Below, in pieces: positions 34,878 to 46,185 of a stretch of DNA of 64,000 nt. Where the stretch lies: the NCBI GenBank assembly GCA_958299035.1, contig CATQJL010000223.1, positions 76,835,600 to 76,899,599 on the forward strand. The letters are read 5' to 3'. Positions within the stretch are counted from its first letter, which is position 1. Every line of letters starts with the position of its first letter. A program made the translations under genes and the position numbers. The notes beneath the pieces were generated by a model that was not told the origin of the DNA, made no database searches, and saw nothing but the letters and a program-made list of their open reading frames with translations. This DNA is from Cylicocyclus nassatus. Lineage: Eukaryota > Nematoda > Chromadorea > Rhabditida > Strongylidae.

Positions 34878-35667
34878 AGTCAGTGTCCCGGCAGATTCGC
34901 ACCCTGGGGGATATTGCTATGATGGGGTTCTTGGTTATCCAACTGATTTCCAGGCGCAGTTCGGCTGGTTGATGTTCCCTCCGGGCCGAGAAAACACCTT
35001 TGGACCGGCGCGCGCAACCCCGATTGGCGCGCGCTCGGACGACTTCGCTTAAAGGCAGCGTCCGGGCAAAATTTCGTCTCTCATGTTTCTGCCATTCTGG
35101 GGCCTTTCCGTGGCCCTGATTACAATTGTAAAGTCCAAGTTGTTCAAGACTCCCAAAAAACCCGGTTCTTGGGGTGCAGTTGCATTGCAGTGTGCAGTGC
35201 AACTGCAATGCAACTGCAATGCAACTGCACACCTGCGTATGCACTCATCTTCAGGGGTGGTTTGTGATACGAAGGGGCGGCTTGTGATACGTATCACAGG
35301 CCCGCATCTCCTTCTAGAGGGCACGTCAAAGCATCGGACCAACGCAAATCGCATACTCATGGCCCCTCTTTACAACTATGTGCTAATCCGGGTGGATGGA
35401 TCTTGCCTGGACGCTGCCTTTAACGTTCAACGCGGGATCCCACGATTGCTCTGCCGCATTGTGCATGCTATCCAAAGCAAAAATTACAGGCAGCAGGGTC
35501 TTCGTGCCAAGATCCAACTTTCCATTGAGATTCTCGTCCGAGCTGCCTTTTAGGAATTGGTTAAACACCCCAGTTCTTTTCACCCGTTTCAAATTCGGGG
35601 TCTACGGATCGAAAAGACCCAAGACATGCAAAAAAATGGAAATGCAAAACTTGCCGAGAAACTGCCT
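34878..35667. mobile_element. TTAA MITE, outer copy carrying a nested copy
   Basis: Termini are AGTCAGTGTCCCGGCAGATT and, in reverse, AGGCAGTTTCTCGGCAAGTT. Perfect TTAA lies at 34874-34877 and 35668-35671. Removing the nested element and one TTAA leaves about 419 bp. The remaining right half (35435-35667) matches 43255-43483 closely, including GCATTGTGCATGCTAT and GGTCTTCGTGCC. ORFs here are element sequence. Confidence 0.8.
35053..35419. mobile_element. TTAA MITE, inner copy with perfect TTAA ends
   Basis: The 367-bp element starts AGGCAGCGTCCGGGCAA and ends TTGCCTGGACGCTGCCT. TTAA lies on both sides (35049-35052 and 35420-35423). It sits inside the outer copy and is therefore younger. The centre has a GTTGCATTGCAG/CAACTGCAATG palindromic repeat (about 35178-35230). 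Confidence 0.85.
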
Positions 35668-35671
35668 TTAA

Positions 35672-36229
35672 GTGGCAGTACGAAACTCACAGTTTTAAAA
35701 CGAAAAAACGCGCAGCTATAAACTCGGAGTTTCAAGATTACTACCTGCGCAGATCTTCGCAAACTCACCCACTTCTTTGCAATTTGACCCTCCATAAACG
35801 AAATCTCCTCAGCTCCTGACGCCTTTTCACGTAGCGAACACATTCGAATACATAGTATTCAACTGTGCTTGGTTTTGACAAGGATACCATGGGAGGGGGC
35901 ACTTGTCCAATGTTTTCACTACATAGCTCCAAAACATAGGTGCAATAGTGTGAAAATTTGCTCCTTTCTTAGCCCTAAATCGAGACCAAGGTTACCCCCT
36001 TCACCAAAAGCCGAAAAAAAATTAACAGCGAGGTAAAGTTAAGCAAAGGAGATACTTGTACGGGAATTGCTTGTGAATCGGAAAGGAGGAAGAAGATTTA
36101 TAGGCATTCACGAACTTCCAGGGAGAAAAAATAGTAGCTTCTGTAGCTGCACAGCAACGTCAGCGAGGAAAATTCCGTGGTACAACGTTTCCCTCTGGTT
36201 TCAGGGAATAATTAGTTTGCCTAGAGTCC
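35672..36229. other. No gene recognised
   Basis: No shared repeat or supported exon. Confidence 0.5.
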
Positions 36230-37530
36230 ATTCACAGAATCACCCAGTGAAAGGTGTGCCTAGTGATTTCTGGACACTTACGAGTTTCCAACAAAAAAAT
36301 TCATAAATTTTGTAGATGAATAGCTGGTACAAGGGAATAGTGACCGTCGAGGCCGTCTCGTCCTCCGCTTTCAAAGAATATATTCTTTGGCTGAGGTCCG
36401 CTAAAAAATGTGCCTGGTGAAAGGTGGATGAGACTCTTATAATGGGAATTCTCAAGTGGAGGCTTTTAACACATTCACGACAACACGACCCACCGGTGGG
36501 TCGTACGTTTTCTGCCATTTCGGATATTACGACCCACCGGTGGGTCGTAAGATTCATGAAGCGCTATCTTTTCCAGTTTACGACGGAATTCTACGGAGTT
36601 CTGGCACGTGGTTGGGGCACTTAGGTGAAGCTCCAGCCAGAGGTTCGGGCTCGGGATACTGTCATGTAATGTTACGGTAGGTATACGGTAGATATATATA
36701 AGGCATAAGCTTTTAGCTCAAATTTTTCGCAAAATGATGCTGTTTCTGGAGAATCAAGTTTACATTTAAGAGTAATACGGCGCAAGCGAGAGGCTGACGT
36801 TAGCCCACCAAAATATTATCGATTTTATTGTTTTGTTGATTTTTTGCAGTTTTCATCCTAGGCAGCTCGAACTTCGCATATATAGGTTTTGTAGCATGCT
36901 GATTACGAAAATGACAGTCTCAAGTTTTGATACCACCTTCGTACATCAGTTTCTTGATTTCTACGAAAATTCTACTGTACTGCTATCGTAGTCCCACTGT
37001 GGGAAAGTAGTAAACAAAGTGGACACTATAATCGTGATCAGAACGTGAAATAACCCAAAAACAATTTTGCATGAAAATCCATGATGTTGGGCTCACATAG
37101 AATGACTACCGTAATCCTTACCGTATACTTCCAAAACTGAAATAAATCATATTTTGGCAATCAGCGCATTCGATAACCCTAGTGGGAAGATTCGGAGGCA
37201 TGTTTTGAATTTCTTCCAAAAAGGCTACCATTTCGGACAATACGACCCACGGGTAGGTCGTAATTTTGACGAAGCGGAAAAGCTCCGGTCCGAAATGGCA
37301 GTAATCGAAAAATCGGCCTTGCCGTGAATGTGTTAACCGTAGTAAAAAGTCGTCTACAGAACTCCCATTATAAAAGTCTCGCCCACCCTTCACCCGGCAC
37401 TTTTTTTAATGGACCCCAGGCAAAGATATATTTTCTGAAAGCGGAGAACGAGTCGGTTTCAATAATTACCATCTCGGTGTGCAAGATATTCACTACAGAA
37501 GTTAGGAATTTTTTAATTTAAAGAGTCGAA
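36230..37530. repeat. Large foldback with double 20-bp perfect palindromes
   Basis: 36240-36570 is the inverse of about 37230-37520 (shared TTAACACATTCACG, CTGCCATTTCGG, ACTCTTATAATGGGA, TCTGAAAGCGGAG). The left arm holds two copies of the perfect palindrome ACGACCCACCGGTGGGTCGT (36485-36504 and 36529-36548), 44 bp apart. The right arm holds one degenerate copy near 37240. Confidence 0.65.
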
Positions 37531-37870
37531 AATCCCCAAAAATCGCTTGGCACATCCTTCACACGGGCAATTTTTGAACGGATCTCAGACATGCTAAATA
37601 TTTTCTGGAAGCGAAAAACGAGGCGGTTCCGAAGATGATTATTTCCTTGTACAGGTTCGTCTACAAAAGTTACGGTTATTTTTATCCTAAAATCTCGTGA
37701 ATACCCAGAAATCATTATCCACACCCTTCACTAGGCACTTTTTTCAGCAGACTCCAGGCAAACAATATACCTCTGAAAGCGGAGGACAAGATGACTTTGA
37801 AAACAATTTTTTTGCTGACGTTGCTGTTCATCTACAGAAACTACGAACTTTTCTTTTAGAATCCCAAATG
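37373..37870 (+). repeat. Three ~165-bp tandem units
   Basis: Units near 37373, 37531 and 37698 share CACCCTTCAC...GGCAxTTTTT, TCxxAGxCATGxxAATATxTTTCTGAAAGCGGAG and CTACAGAAGTTAxGxA. The inverse unit forms the left arm of the foldback at 36240-36440. Confidence 0.6.
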
Positions 37871-38490
37871 CTTAAAAAATGTCTAAATCACTACGTAATA
37901 TATTTTGGAATCGTTGTTTACCCATTAACACCCCTGGTCACCCCTGGAACATGGCAAACGAGGAGGCCGCAGACGGAGAAATTATGATGAAATACACTGA
38001 TCTTTGTCTTTGGATTGCTGCCAAGTGGCATGCGTTTTGGAACGCTGCCAAATTTCAAAACGAGTGACCAAGCATATTTTCGTAATAGGGTCACACGTAT
38101 TTCGAAAGGCAATCATGAGGTCGCAATGATTTTGAGACTGGGTCGCCAGTGTGCGGGTGTCCGAATGGTTATTTGTAGCTGCTTTTTTTTTCGAGCTTGT
38201 TATCCCAGTATGTGTCTCTCAAATATGTTATACTCCTATTAATTGCTTTTGAAATGATGCCAAATTGTGTAACAGCGTGACTTGAGCTAAATTCATCTAA
38301 GTTCCCAACTCTTGTAAAAATGCTCTAAGAACAGTCACTTTAGGATCGTCTTGCTTCCACGTGTAGACAAGAGAAAGCGTGAGTAGCTTGGTCTCGCTGG
38401 TACTTTTGGAAAACGTTTAATCTAATAACAGCCTTGCTTTTGCTTGTTAATGGGTCCCGCTGGTGCTTTCAACTAGGAATCGGCGTGTAA
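37871..38490. other. No gene recognised
   Basis: Short overlapping ORFs only. Confidence 0.5.
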
Positions 38491-39070
38491 GCGGCACGTA
38501 GGGCATTTGCATCGGGCAGGCAAACAGATTTTTGTACGCTTGGGGCAGTTCTCAGAATTGAAATTCCAAAAGTGGCATGTACGGCAATTTGAGAATACGC
38601 TGTAAATACTTGTTTTCGTTGTTTTCTTTACTTTTCGATGTAGAGTCGTAAGGTTGGTTTTTCTTATGTATACGTCTTCAAGGAGCACATAGGCATAAAC
38701 TTTTTTTGAATAGTTATTATCGGTCGGTAAGCGGCACGTAGGGCAATTCGATCGGGCAGGGGAACAGATTTTTGTACTTTGGGGCAGTTCTTATAATTTT
38801 TAAAAGGTCTTCAAGCGGCACGTAGGGCAACTTGACCGGGCAGGGGAACAGATTTTTGTACGTTCGGGACAATTCTTATAATTTTCAAACGGTCTTCAAG
38901 GGCAAGTAGGGGCAACTTGATCGGACCGGGGAACAGTTTTTTGTACGTTTGGGGCAGTTCTTATAATTTTTAAACGGTCTTCAAGCGGCACGTAGGGCAA
39001 TTTAATTGGACAGGGAAACAAATTTTTTGTACGTTTATGCAGTTCCTATGATTGACGGTCTTTAGGTGGC
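38491..39070 (+). repeat. 84-bp tandem array, GCGGCACGTAGGGCA family
   Basis: Units begin at 38491, 38731, 38815, 38899 and 38985. The last four are spaced 84-86 bp; the first is separated by 240 bp, about three degenerate units. Each carries GCGGCACGTAGGGCAA, GATCGGGCAGGGGAACAGATTTTTGTAC and GGGGCAGTTCTTATAATTTT. The same motif recurs in degenerate form at 42180-43030. Confidence 0.8.
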
Positions 39071-42000
39071 TCATAGTGTGCTTTTCGGGGAGGGATCTAC
39101 TTATGTAGCAAAGCTTCATATTCCTTTGGCGAAAATATTAAAAAACTTTCTGACAAAGTTCTTAGACGATTGGTTTCGTTGCTGTCGGAGTTGATTCTGA
39201 GAGAAAAGTGTTTTTTGTAGTATACAATTGTTGTGGGTGTATTTCTACTTCCAAAACGATAGGTGTTCTTCTACTTCCTTGACGATCTTCTAAGGAAATT
39301 GTTGAGAAGAACTGGAAGAGCAAATTCTCTTTGAGAGGGTAGAAAAGATGGGGGGGGGGGGGGTTATCTGAATGTCTCTGTGAGGAGGGGAAATTTGCAG
39401 AAAAAGCGTGGTAAACGAGAGAAAAATAATACCTCATGCATGGTTGCAGCAGGAATTTTGAGAAATGCTGAATGATTTGTGGAGATTATTGCTTCTTCGA
39501 ACAGTTCCCCTTTTGTAGAATGCTTCGCAAAGATGTTCTCAGCAAAGGCATAGGAAACTTATTTAGAAATATTTATAATCACAACTAAGCCCTTATATTG
39601 TATCAGCCCCTACCCACTTGCTAGCGACCCATAGGGTCGCTAGTCTTTTTAAAATAAATGTTTTCTCAAGCACATCTTCTTTGGTAATTTGAAAAACAAG
39701 CAAGGTGATATAAAAAAGGGAAAAGGAAATATGTAAAAAGTTACAGGTCAGAAACATAATTGTGCTGGTCAGAAACATAATTGTGTGCTAATCCAGCAGC
39801 ACATCGGTTCACATCTAAAAAAAAGACCACCAGTGATGGCAACTACGACTTGGAAAAATGTTGGGAGAACACCATGGCTCTCCCCCCCCCTCCCTAACCG
39901 GTGGACATTTTATAATTTCTCTACCGAATGAAACAACAAACATCCTTTACCCGGAGGGGCTGCGAACGCTGTGGAGTCCTTCACCCTGGAGTGGTTATTC
40001 TCACCTTATCGCACCTGTGCTCCAAAAGGATTGTTTCATGTTATCCAGGCTTATAAGTGCTATATTTGGGATCAGCGCTATGAAAAGGCCTAGATGAGGC
40101 AAAAAAGGTAGTCGAGAATGCCTGGACGCTGCTTACAGAGCCTTCCCGGCAAAAATGACGCAAATCCCTAACACCATTTCGCAGAGTACACAGCTTGTAC
40201 ATTTTCTACTAATGCCATTTCACTTCTTTAGTGCAAAGAATTTTCTTTTTCATTAAGTTCCTCAAAAAGTAACGCGGAACAGCTCAGGCTCTTTCAAAGC
40301 TTTCCTATCAATGATTTGATTCCAACTAAAATCATACAGTGATCGAGCAATTCTCATTTATCATTCAAGACTCCCCTCCAGAACTGATGCGAAATGCCCC
40401 AGAACTTCCCAAGTTTCTCTCCAGCGATTTTCTCACCCAAAAATTCATAAACTGAATTGGGTTTTCTTTTACGTTTAAAAACTTTCCTTTAAAAGTGATG
40501 CGCCTAAGTTTCCTTCCTCAGAGGCTTGCGCTGAAATGACGGAAAACTCGTCGGTTTCAAGGAACTTCGAAGTTCACCTACCCGAGTTACTGCCACTTCT
40601 TTCCACATCCAGGTGAAGTCCAACTAGTCTAACACTTTGATTCTTCTCTACAGAAGTGACGAAAACTTCTCAGACACCTCACAACTTTAGAGAAATCGTA
40701 ATCTTTTGCACCTTGCGTCATTTATTTAGTCAAATTTTCCTTGGCACTTCGACGCTTTCCTATTAAAAGTGACGACATAAACAACTTACACTCGAAAATC
40801 TCTTACCTGAAAATATGGCGAGGAAATAATATTTGAGTTGTTTTTCCTCAAATCTAGTCGAAATACTCTGCCAAGCTAAACATCCTTCCTAATTTGTATA
40901 TCGAGACTCCCCTTCTAAGAAGATTTAATCTACTTGCAGTTTTTTATGCGGAAAAATCAATTTTCGCAAATTAAATGCAAAGCGGCTTTTTTTCCTTTAT
41001 GCAAACAAACCTTGCTAACAATTCTCAACCTAAAATTTTCGAAACCTATTTCAGGGACAGCCACATTCATCATACTTTATGAAAATAATGTGACATTGAT
41101 TATATCATATTATATTATATTTATTGCAAAGGAAGTGCGCCCTTACAAATCATAGAACACAATTAATACTCATATAAAGAGCAAAAAAGAAATAGTGAAC
41201 ACAATACAGAAACCTGAAATCATTATAATTGTAAGAAAGAAAAATGTTCTTAGATAACAGCCGCACTCAGTTTTGAAAGCAGTCTGACACTACCACACCA
41301 ATCTGACATGACATCGGAATTATAGCATGTAAAATTGACTACTTTAAGTTTACTTTTCTGACTTTGGGTACCGTGTATAAATCAAGCATAATCACTTTCG
41401 CTTTATCTCACTTTTTGTTAACCACATTGAGATAAGTAAGGGTGAGGCAAGGCGAATGGGCTAAACCATGCGTGCCTTGATAAGCGCAACATCACATAGT
41501 GAGTCCTTCCTGCTTTCATCAACCGTAAAGGCAATGTCGTCTGACACAGCCACATTGTTATTTCAATAACCAAGAATGATGAGCCTTCTGCTGGCATGAT
41601 CAACGGTTTAAACATGTAAATTGGCTGGCCCAGTCCTAGCGTTACTTCTAAAAGAAAGTGCAACGAGTCAGCCTTTGTTGTGTGATCGACGGTTGTGGGC
41701 TGGTGTAAATTCGAAGATTATGCCAGCAGCCGTCAGCAACAAAATACAGTAACTCTGGAATAAGAGCAGTTAATATCACTTTATAACAGAAATGGCAAGG
41801 GTTTCCACTTCCATGTTGACAAGTTGCGACATAGGGCGAGTGATTGCGGTGGATAAGGCTAGCGTATTTTCGAACGGGTAGCATCGCTTTTTCGAGGAGT
41901 ATTTTAGAAAGGGGTGTTGCTATCAAGTGCAAAAAGCCTATAGTTTCGAAAATGTCGACACCTTCGTCGGTTTGCTAACAGTCCTTCCCCTCTTACACAA

Positions 42001-42179
42001 GTTCCCATTTGGCGGTATTGATTTTGAAGTTGTTTCGATCTTGCCACTTTTTTACCACGCCAGTTTGATTTCGTCGTTAGTTCTTATAATTTCATGTGAA
42101 TTCCTACTAATCCGTTCGCATTTTAACTTTCCTGCAAAGTATCTATGGCTGCCTATGACGTTCAATGAAAGTCGTCGGT
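39071..42179. other. No gene established; low-complexity tracts
   Basis: G runs at about 39350-39363 and C runs at about 39883-39893. The palindrome AGCGACCCATAGGGTCGCT is at 39624-39642. 40380-40800 may be a degenerate tandem repeat around an AAAAGTGACGAAA motif. Minus ORFs 41648-41932 and 41418-41663 overlap by 16 nt in different frames and look protein-like (SLIHRNHSPYVATCQHGSGN) but match no family I know. Confidence 0.4.
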
Positions 42180-43030
42180 AATATAAGGCAATTCCCTCCT
42201 TTCGTAAATTCTTTGTTTGTACGCGGCCAGTACGGCAGTTCTTGTAGTTCTGCAAGCGGCACGTAAGGCACTTCTTTTTTTTTGAAACCCGGTCTGTTGG
42301 CTAGGGCGATTCTTTAATCCGTAAGAGACATACGGCAATATTTTTCTGACATATCGCTTTGTAGGAGCTCGTGGGCGGTTTTTATCAAAAATGTCGCAGG
42401 TCTGCAAGCTCCGCATAAGGCAGTTTTGTCTTGTGATTATCGAGGATTAGGGCCTTTGAAATGGTCGACGGTCCTTACAAACTACCGTCTGCAAGCCCTT
42501 TACTAAACCTCGGTCTGTGGGGCTTGTAGAGCAGATATTCCTTAGAATATCGGCCTGTATGCTGCTCACGTACCGTAATTATGCGTGTAGGCGGCGCCTA
42601 GGGTAACTCCTTATAGCATATCGTTTTTTGAGCGGCTCATATTTTTTTCAGTGGTTTTAAGATATTGGTTCGAGGGTTAGTAGGACAATTTCGAAATATA
42701 GCTGTGTAAGCTCTCCGTAGGAGTTCCTTTTAATTGTCATCGCTCTGTAGGCAACCCACACGCCATCTCAAAATACTGGTTTAAGCGCACCCGTCGGGCA
42801 ATTTTATTCTTTTATTCCAAAATACTCGTTTGTAGGGGCTAGCAGAGTACTCAAAATATCGGTATGTTAAGCGGTCTGCAGGTTTCTTATGAATTTCAGT
42901 ACGTAATGGGCTCACACTGAGCCTGAATTCTTAAAATGTTCTATAGGGGGAATTGTGGGGTATTCTCACGTATATCGCTTTAGGAGTTCCGTAGCGCAGT
43001 TTTTTCATTGAAAAATGGTCCGCAAGCGCT
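42180..43030 (+). repeat. Degenerate array related to the 84-bp repeat
   Basis: Motifs like GTTCTGCAAGCGGCACGTAAGGCA (42242), GTCTGCAAGCTCCGCATAAGGCA (42402), GTAGGCGGCGCCTAGGGTAA and AAGCGCACCCGTCGGGCAATTTT recur every 60-90 bp. They are decayed versions of the GCGGCACGTAGGGCA unit 3.5 kb upstream. Confidence 0.5.
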
Positions 43031-43036
43031 ACTCAA

Positions 43037-43483
43037 AGGCAGCGGCTCGGCAGAATGAACCTACCTCAGATTTTGACACAGATGGATAGGAGGCCCTCCA
43101 AGTGAACCAAAACAGCAACTCCGCGCCGAAAATGTGATCTCTGCAAGCCAGGGGGGCAGCCCAAGCGCCGCTCCCCTTCCTCCTTTCGCTCCCCTAACAC
43201 CTTGTGCGGACGAGTATTCTCCGCTAGACGGCGCGGGACCCCCAACCACTTTCCCGCATTGTGCATGCTATTCAAAGCCAAAATTATAGGCAGCGGGTCT
43301 TCGTGCCAGGTCCTCCCGACTTTCCTTTTGAAAATTCTCGTCCGAGCTGCTTTTGGAAATTGAAAAAAACGCCCCGAAAAAGGCCTTTTCACCCCTTTTA
43401 AAGCTCAGATTCGGGATCTACGGATCGAGAAGGCCCAAAACATGCAAAAAGATAGAAATGCAAAATCTGCCGAGCCGCTGCCT
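43037..43483. mobile_element. TTAA-family MITE, copy E
   Basis: The 447-bp element has termini AGGCAGCGGCTCGGCAGA and, in reverse, AGGCAGCGGCTCGGCAGA (18-bp identical ends). Flanks are TCAA (43033-43036) and TTAA (43484-43487). Closest relative is the outer element at 34878-35667. ORFs on the minus strand are element sequence. Confidence 0.8.
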
Positions 43484-43759
43484 TTAAGACATAAGACAAT
43501 GATTATTTTTGTTGCCAAATTGTTCATTGGGGTAAAAATAGTGTTTTTTGTCGAAGTTGAGAAAGAATCTCTGTAAAGAGTCGATTCTGATAAGAGGTAA
43601 TATCAAGAATAATTCTCAAGAATGAATGATTTAAAAACTCCTCGCAAGATCTTCTTTTTTGGAATTGGCTTTTCGCAAATAGTTGCCAGAATAAGTGGAA
43701 AATATAGAAATCTTGCGATGAAAATATGGAGTCACATTCAGAAGTAATAATATACGTAA

Positions 43760-44640
43760 CTGCCTCGACCCACTTGCAAGCGACCCATAGGGTCGCTAGT
43801 ATTAGCTTGTCCAAATGATAAGGTCATATCGCGTTTTATCATGCAATATCCTAAAAATTGAAAAAAATCCATATCTCCTTTCAGAAAATTCCTAGGAATC
43901 CCTACTTGCTCACTCTTACGCACTCTACATCTCATATACACAGTTTCGTGATTTTCCCATGACTAGATTCGAGAAAACAAAATCTGGCATATTTTTGCTA
44001 AAGCAATGTTGAGCTCCTTGCAGAGATTTTTGCATTATAAATCTTTGGAGGTATAAAGGTGAAAATTCAACTTTCTACAGTATTTCTTTTCGAGAAAACC
44101 AAATTTCTTACAGAACACGAAAATCGCAACAGATTCGCACTTTTACCCATTTATTTCTCGTCTAGTCATGGGAAAATTCCACAAACTGTACAAAATTCCA
44201 CAAAAATGAATGTACGATGTAAGGAGTACATGCTTGTGCAAATTGAAGATTCCTGAATCATTTATGAATGGAGAGACGATTTTTAGGTACCTGAAATTTT
44301 CTATATTTTGGATTCTAACTTAAGTTGGAAAAAGTTCTTGTAAACGTCTTGTAGAGCTTGCTTTGCTCTACCAAAAGATACCACTCACTGTCCTCTTAAT
44401 CATTCTGTCGCGGTAAGATGCAATGCAATACTATTTTTCGGACAACCTGGTACTATGCAAAGCTAATTGAAGTGTTCGTAAGTGCAGCGTGTAAATCTCT
44501 TGACATCATTCTACCTGCGGAACAAAATATTGTTTGTAATGCTGTCTGTTTTCGAAAATCCCGAACCACTCTTTAGCAAGACCAGCTTTTGTGCAGTGTA
44601 GTCCTTGGAAGCATTAGTCATCAAGTAAATTTTAATAAGA
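43760..44640 (+). repeat. Old dispersed repeat, copy B (partner at 886-1900)
   Basis: Begins with the AGCGACCCATAGGGTCGCT inverted repeat (43779-43797) and aligns with copy A from about 43890. It lacks the 247-bp MITE of copy A and so supplies the empty site (ACAAAATATTG near 44522-44532). Confidence 0.8.
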
Positions 44641-45812
44641 TCGTTCTTTGCTGGCAAACGAGGGGGTTCTTCTCCACTGAGCCTTGCATGACAGGTTTTT
44701 TTTAATCGAACTATTGGCTTATTTCTGCTAGCTTATCCCGACACAATCTTCCTATAGAAGATGATTAGACTGATTTGGGATGACGTGATGTTATGCTTGT
44801 TCGAGTTGTGGTTTATGCTTCACTAACCTTCTTTGTTATGGAACGCCTAGAGCGTATTGAATGAATAAATAAATAAAGAATAAAATTTTATGAAATTTGC
44901 ATGCGAAGGAAAATTTTTGTAGAAGTGTCCATCCTTTGAAGCAGTTCAGGCAGAATCTCGGTGGGGCCATAATTTGCAATCTGCAAAGTTCTCAAAACAA
45001 AAGTAAAACTTCCCAAGATATTCGATTGTATGAAAAATAATTGCGAGCAATGTTTTCTGAAAGTGCCATCCTCAGAAGCTAATCATTGTCAAAAGAAGGT
45101 GAATTTTGTGAGTGGTGAAGGCAGTTCATTTTAATTGAAGAAAAAGTTCAAAAAGTGAAATTTTGTAAGTAGGCTAAAGAATGTTTGTGTTTATAATCAA
45201 ACAATCGCAACAAAATTATTTAGATTTTAACTCATTACATTCAAAACATATAAAAATTTGTAGTGGTTCAATTACGTCGCATAGCGACATGTCGGTTACA
45301 GAATCTTTAGAAAAAATTCAAGTTTATTCTGAATTTGTACATGTTTGGTTGACTTACGAGATATAGACCCCTTGATCATCCGTGTACGTCGCAGTTTTAT
45401 CGCGTTTTCGAAACACAGAGAGCCAGCTAACATCATCGCGAAGAAAGTTTAGATGAAGTTGAACTAAGCAGGTGGCAGTAATGATCAGCAGAAAAACATT
45501 TTTTTTTTGTTTCAAACCAAAACTGATGCTTTTTAGACGGGGCTAGTGGCTGCATGAATCGCCTGATATGTCAAAGTCAACTATATTTAGTCTGTCGCTT
45601 TGTATCGTATTTGTATCGTACATCTTGTAGAATAAAAAGGGTTTGCTCTTTTTGTTTATAGATTGTTTTGAGTTAGCTGTAAAACAAATCTACAAGTAAT
45701 CGCCGCAAGCTGAGCTCGAAATTAAAAATGAAGTACCATCCGATAGAGCAAAGCAAGCTTTCAAAAGGACCTAAATATTCGCGCCAGGTTTGATTAGCGT
45801 AAGTGGCCAAAC
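44641..45812. other. No gene recognised
   Basis: The ORF at 45181-45366 is AT-rich and unsupported. GCGCCAGGTTTG...GCGTAAG at about 45780 also occurs near 800. Confidence 0.5.
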
Positions 45813-45816
45813 TTAA

Positions 45817-46181
45817 AGGGAGCGTCCAGGTAAATCTGGACATACAGAGTTCTAATGTGGAAAGTAATTTCGAGCCCTAACTAAGACACTGCCCAAGCGG
45901 CAGCTCAAATGGTGAACTCACAGTTGAGATATTCGTCTCCAAACTGGACCCCGGGATCGTATCCGCATGGATTCATGGCGCGACACGCGTGGTCGTCCCG
46001 CGAAACCGATGTGTCGCACCATGAATCCATGCGAATACGGTCCCGGGGTCCAGTTTGGAGGCGAATATCTCAACTGTGAGCTCACCATTTGAGGTGCAGC
46101 TTGGGCGGTGTTTTAGTTAGGGCTCCAAAATTACCTTTCAATTGAGATCCCCATAGGCTCAGATTTGCCTGGAAGCTGCCT
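45817..46181. mobile_element. TTAA-family foldback MITE, copy F
   Basis: The 365-bp element has termini AGGGAGCGTCCAGGTAAAT and, in reverse, AGGCAGCTTCCAGGCAAAT. Flanks are TTAA (45813-45816) and TTTA (46182-46185). Arms of more than 100 bp around a central GTGTCGC-bearing loop make it a near-complete palindrome (CTCCAAACTGGACCCCGGGA against TCCCGGGGTCCAGTTTGGAG). Confidence 0.8.
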
Positions 46182-46185
46182 TTTA

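Noticed and set aside
34819..35553. Long ORFs (141, 103 and 156 codons) on both strands
   Set aside because: They lie across nested TTAA MITEs; the palindromic CG-richer element sequence explains the lack of stops.
38491..39070. Possible CRISPR array (regular 84-bp spacing)
   Set aside because: Whole units, including the 'spacers', are similar to each other, and the DNA is eukaryotic; it is a tandem repeat.
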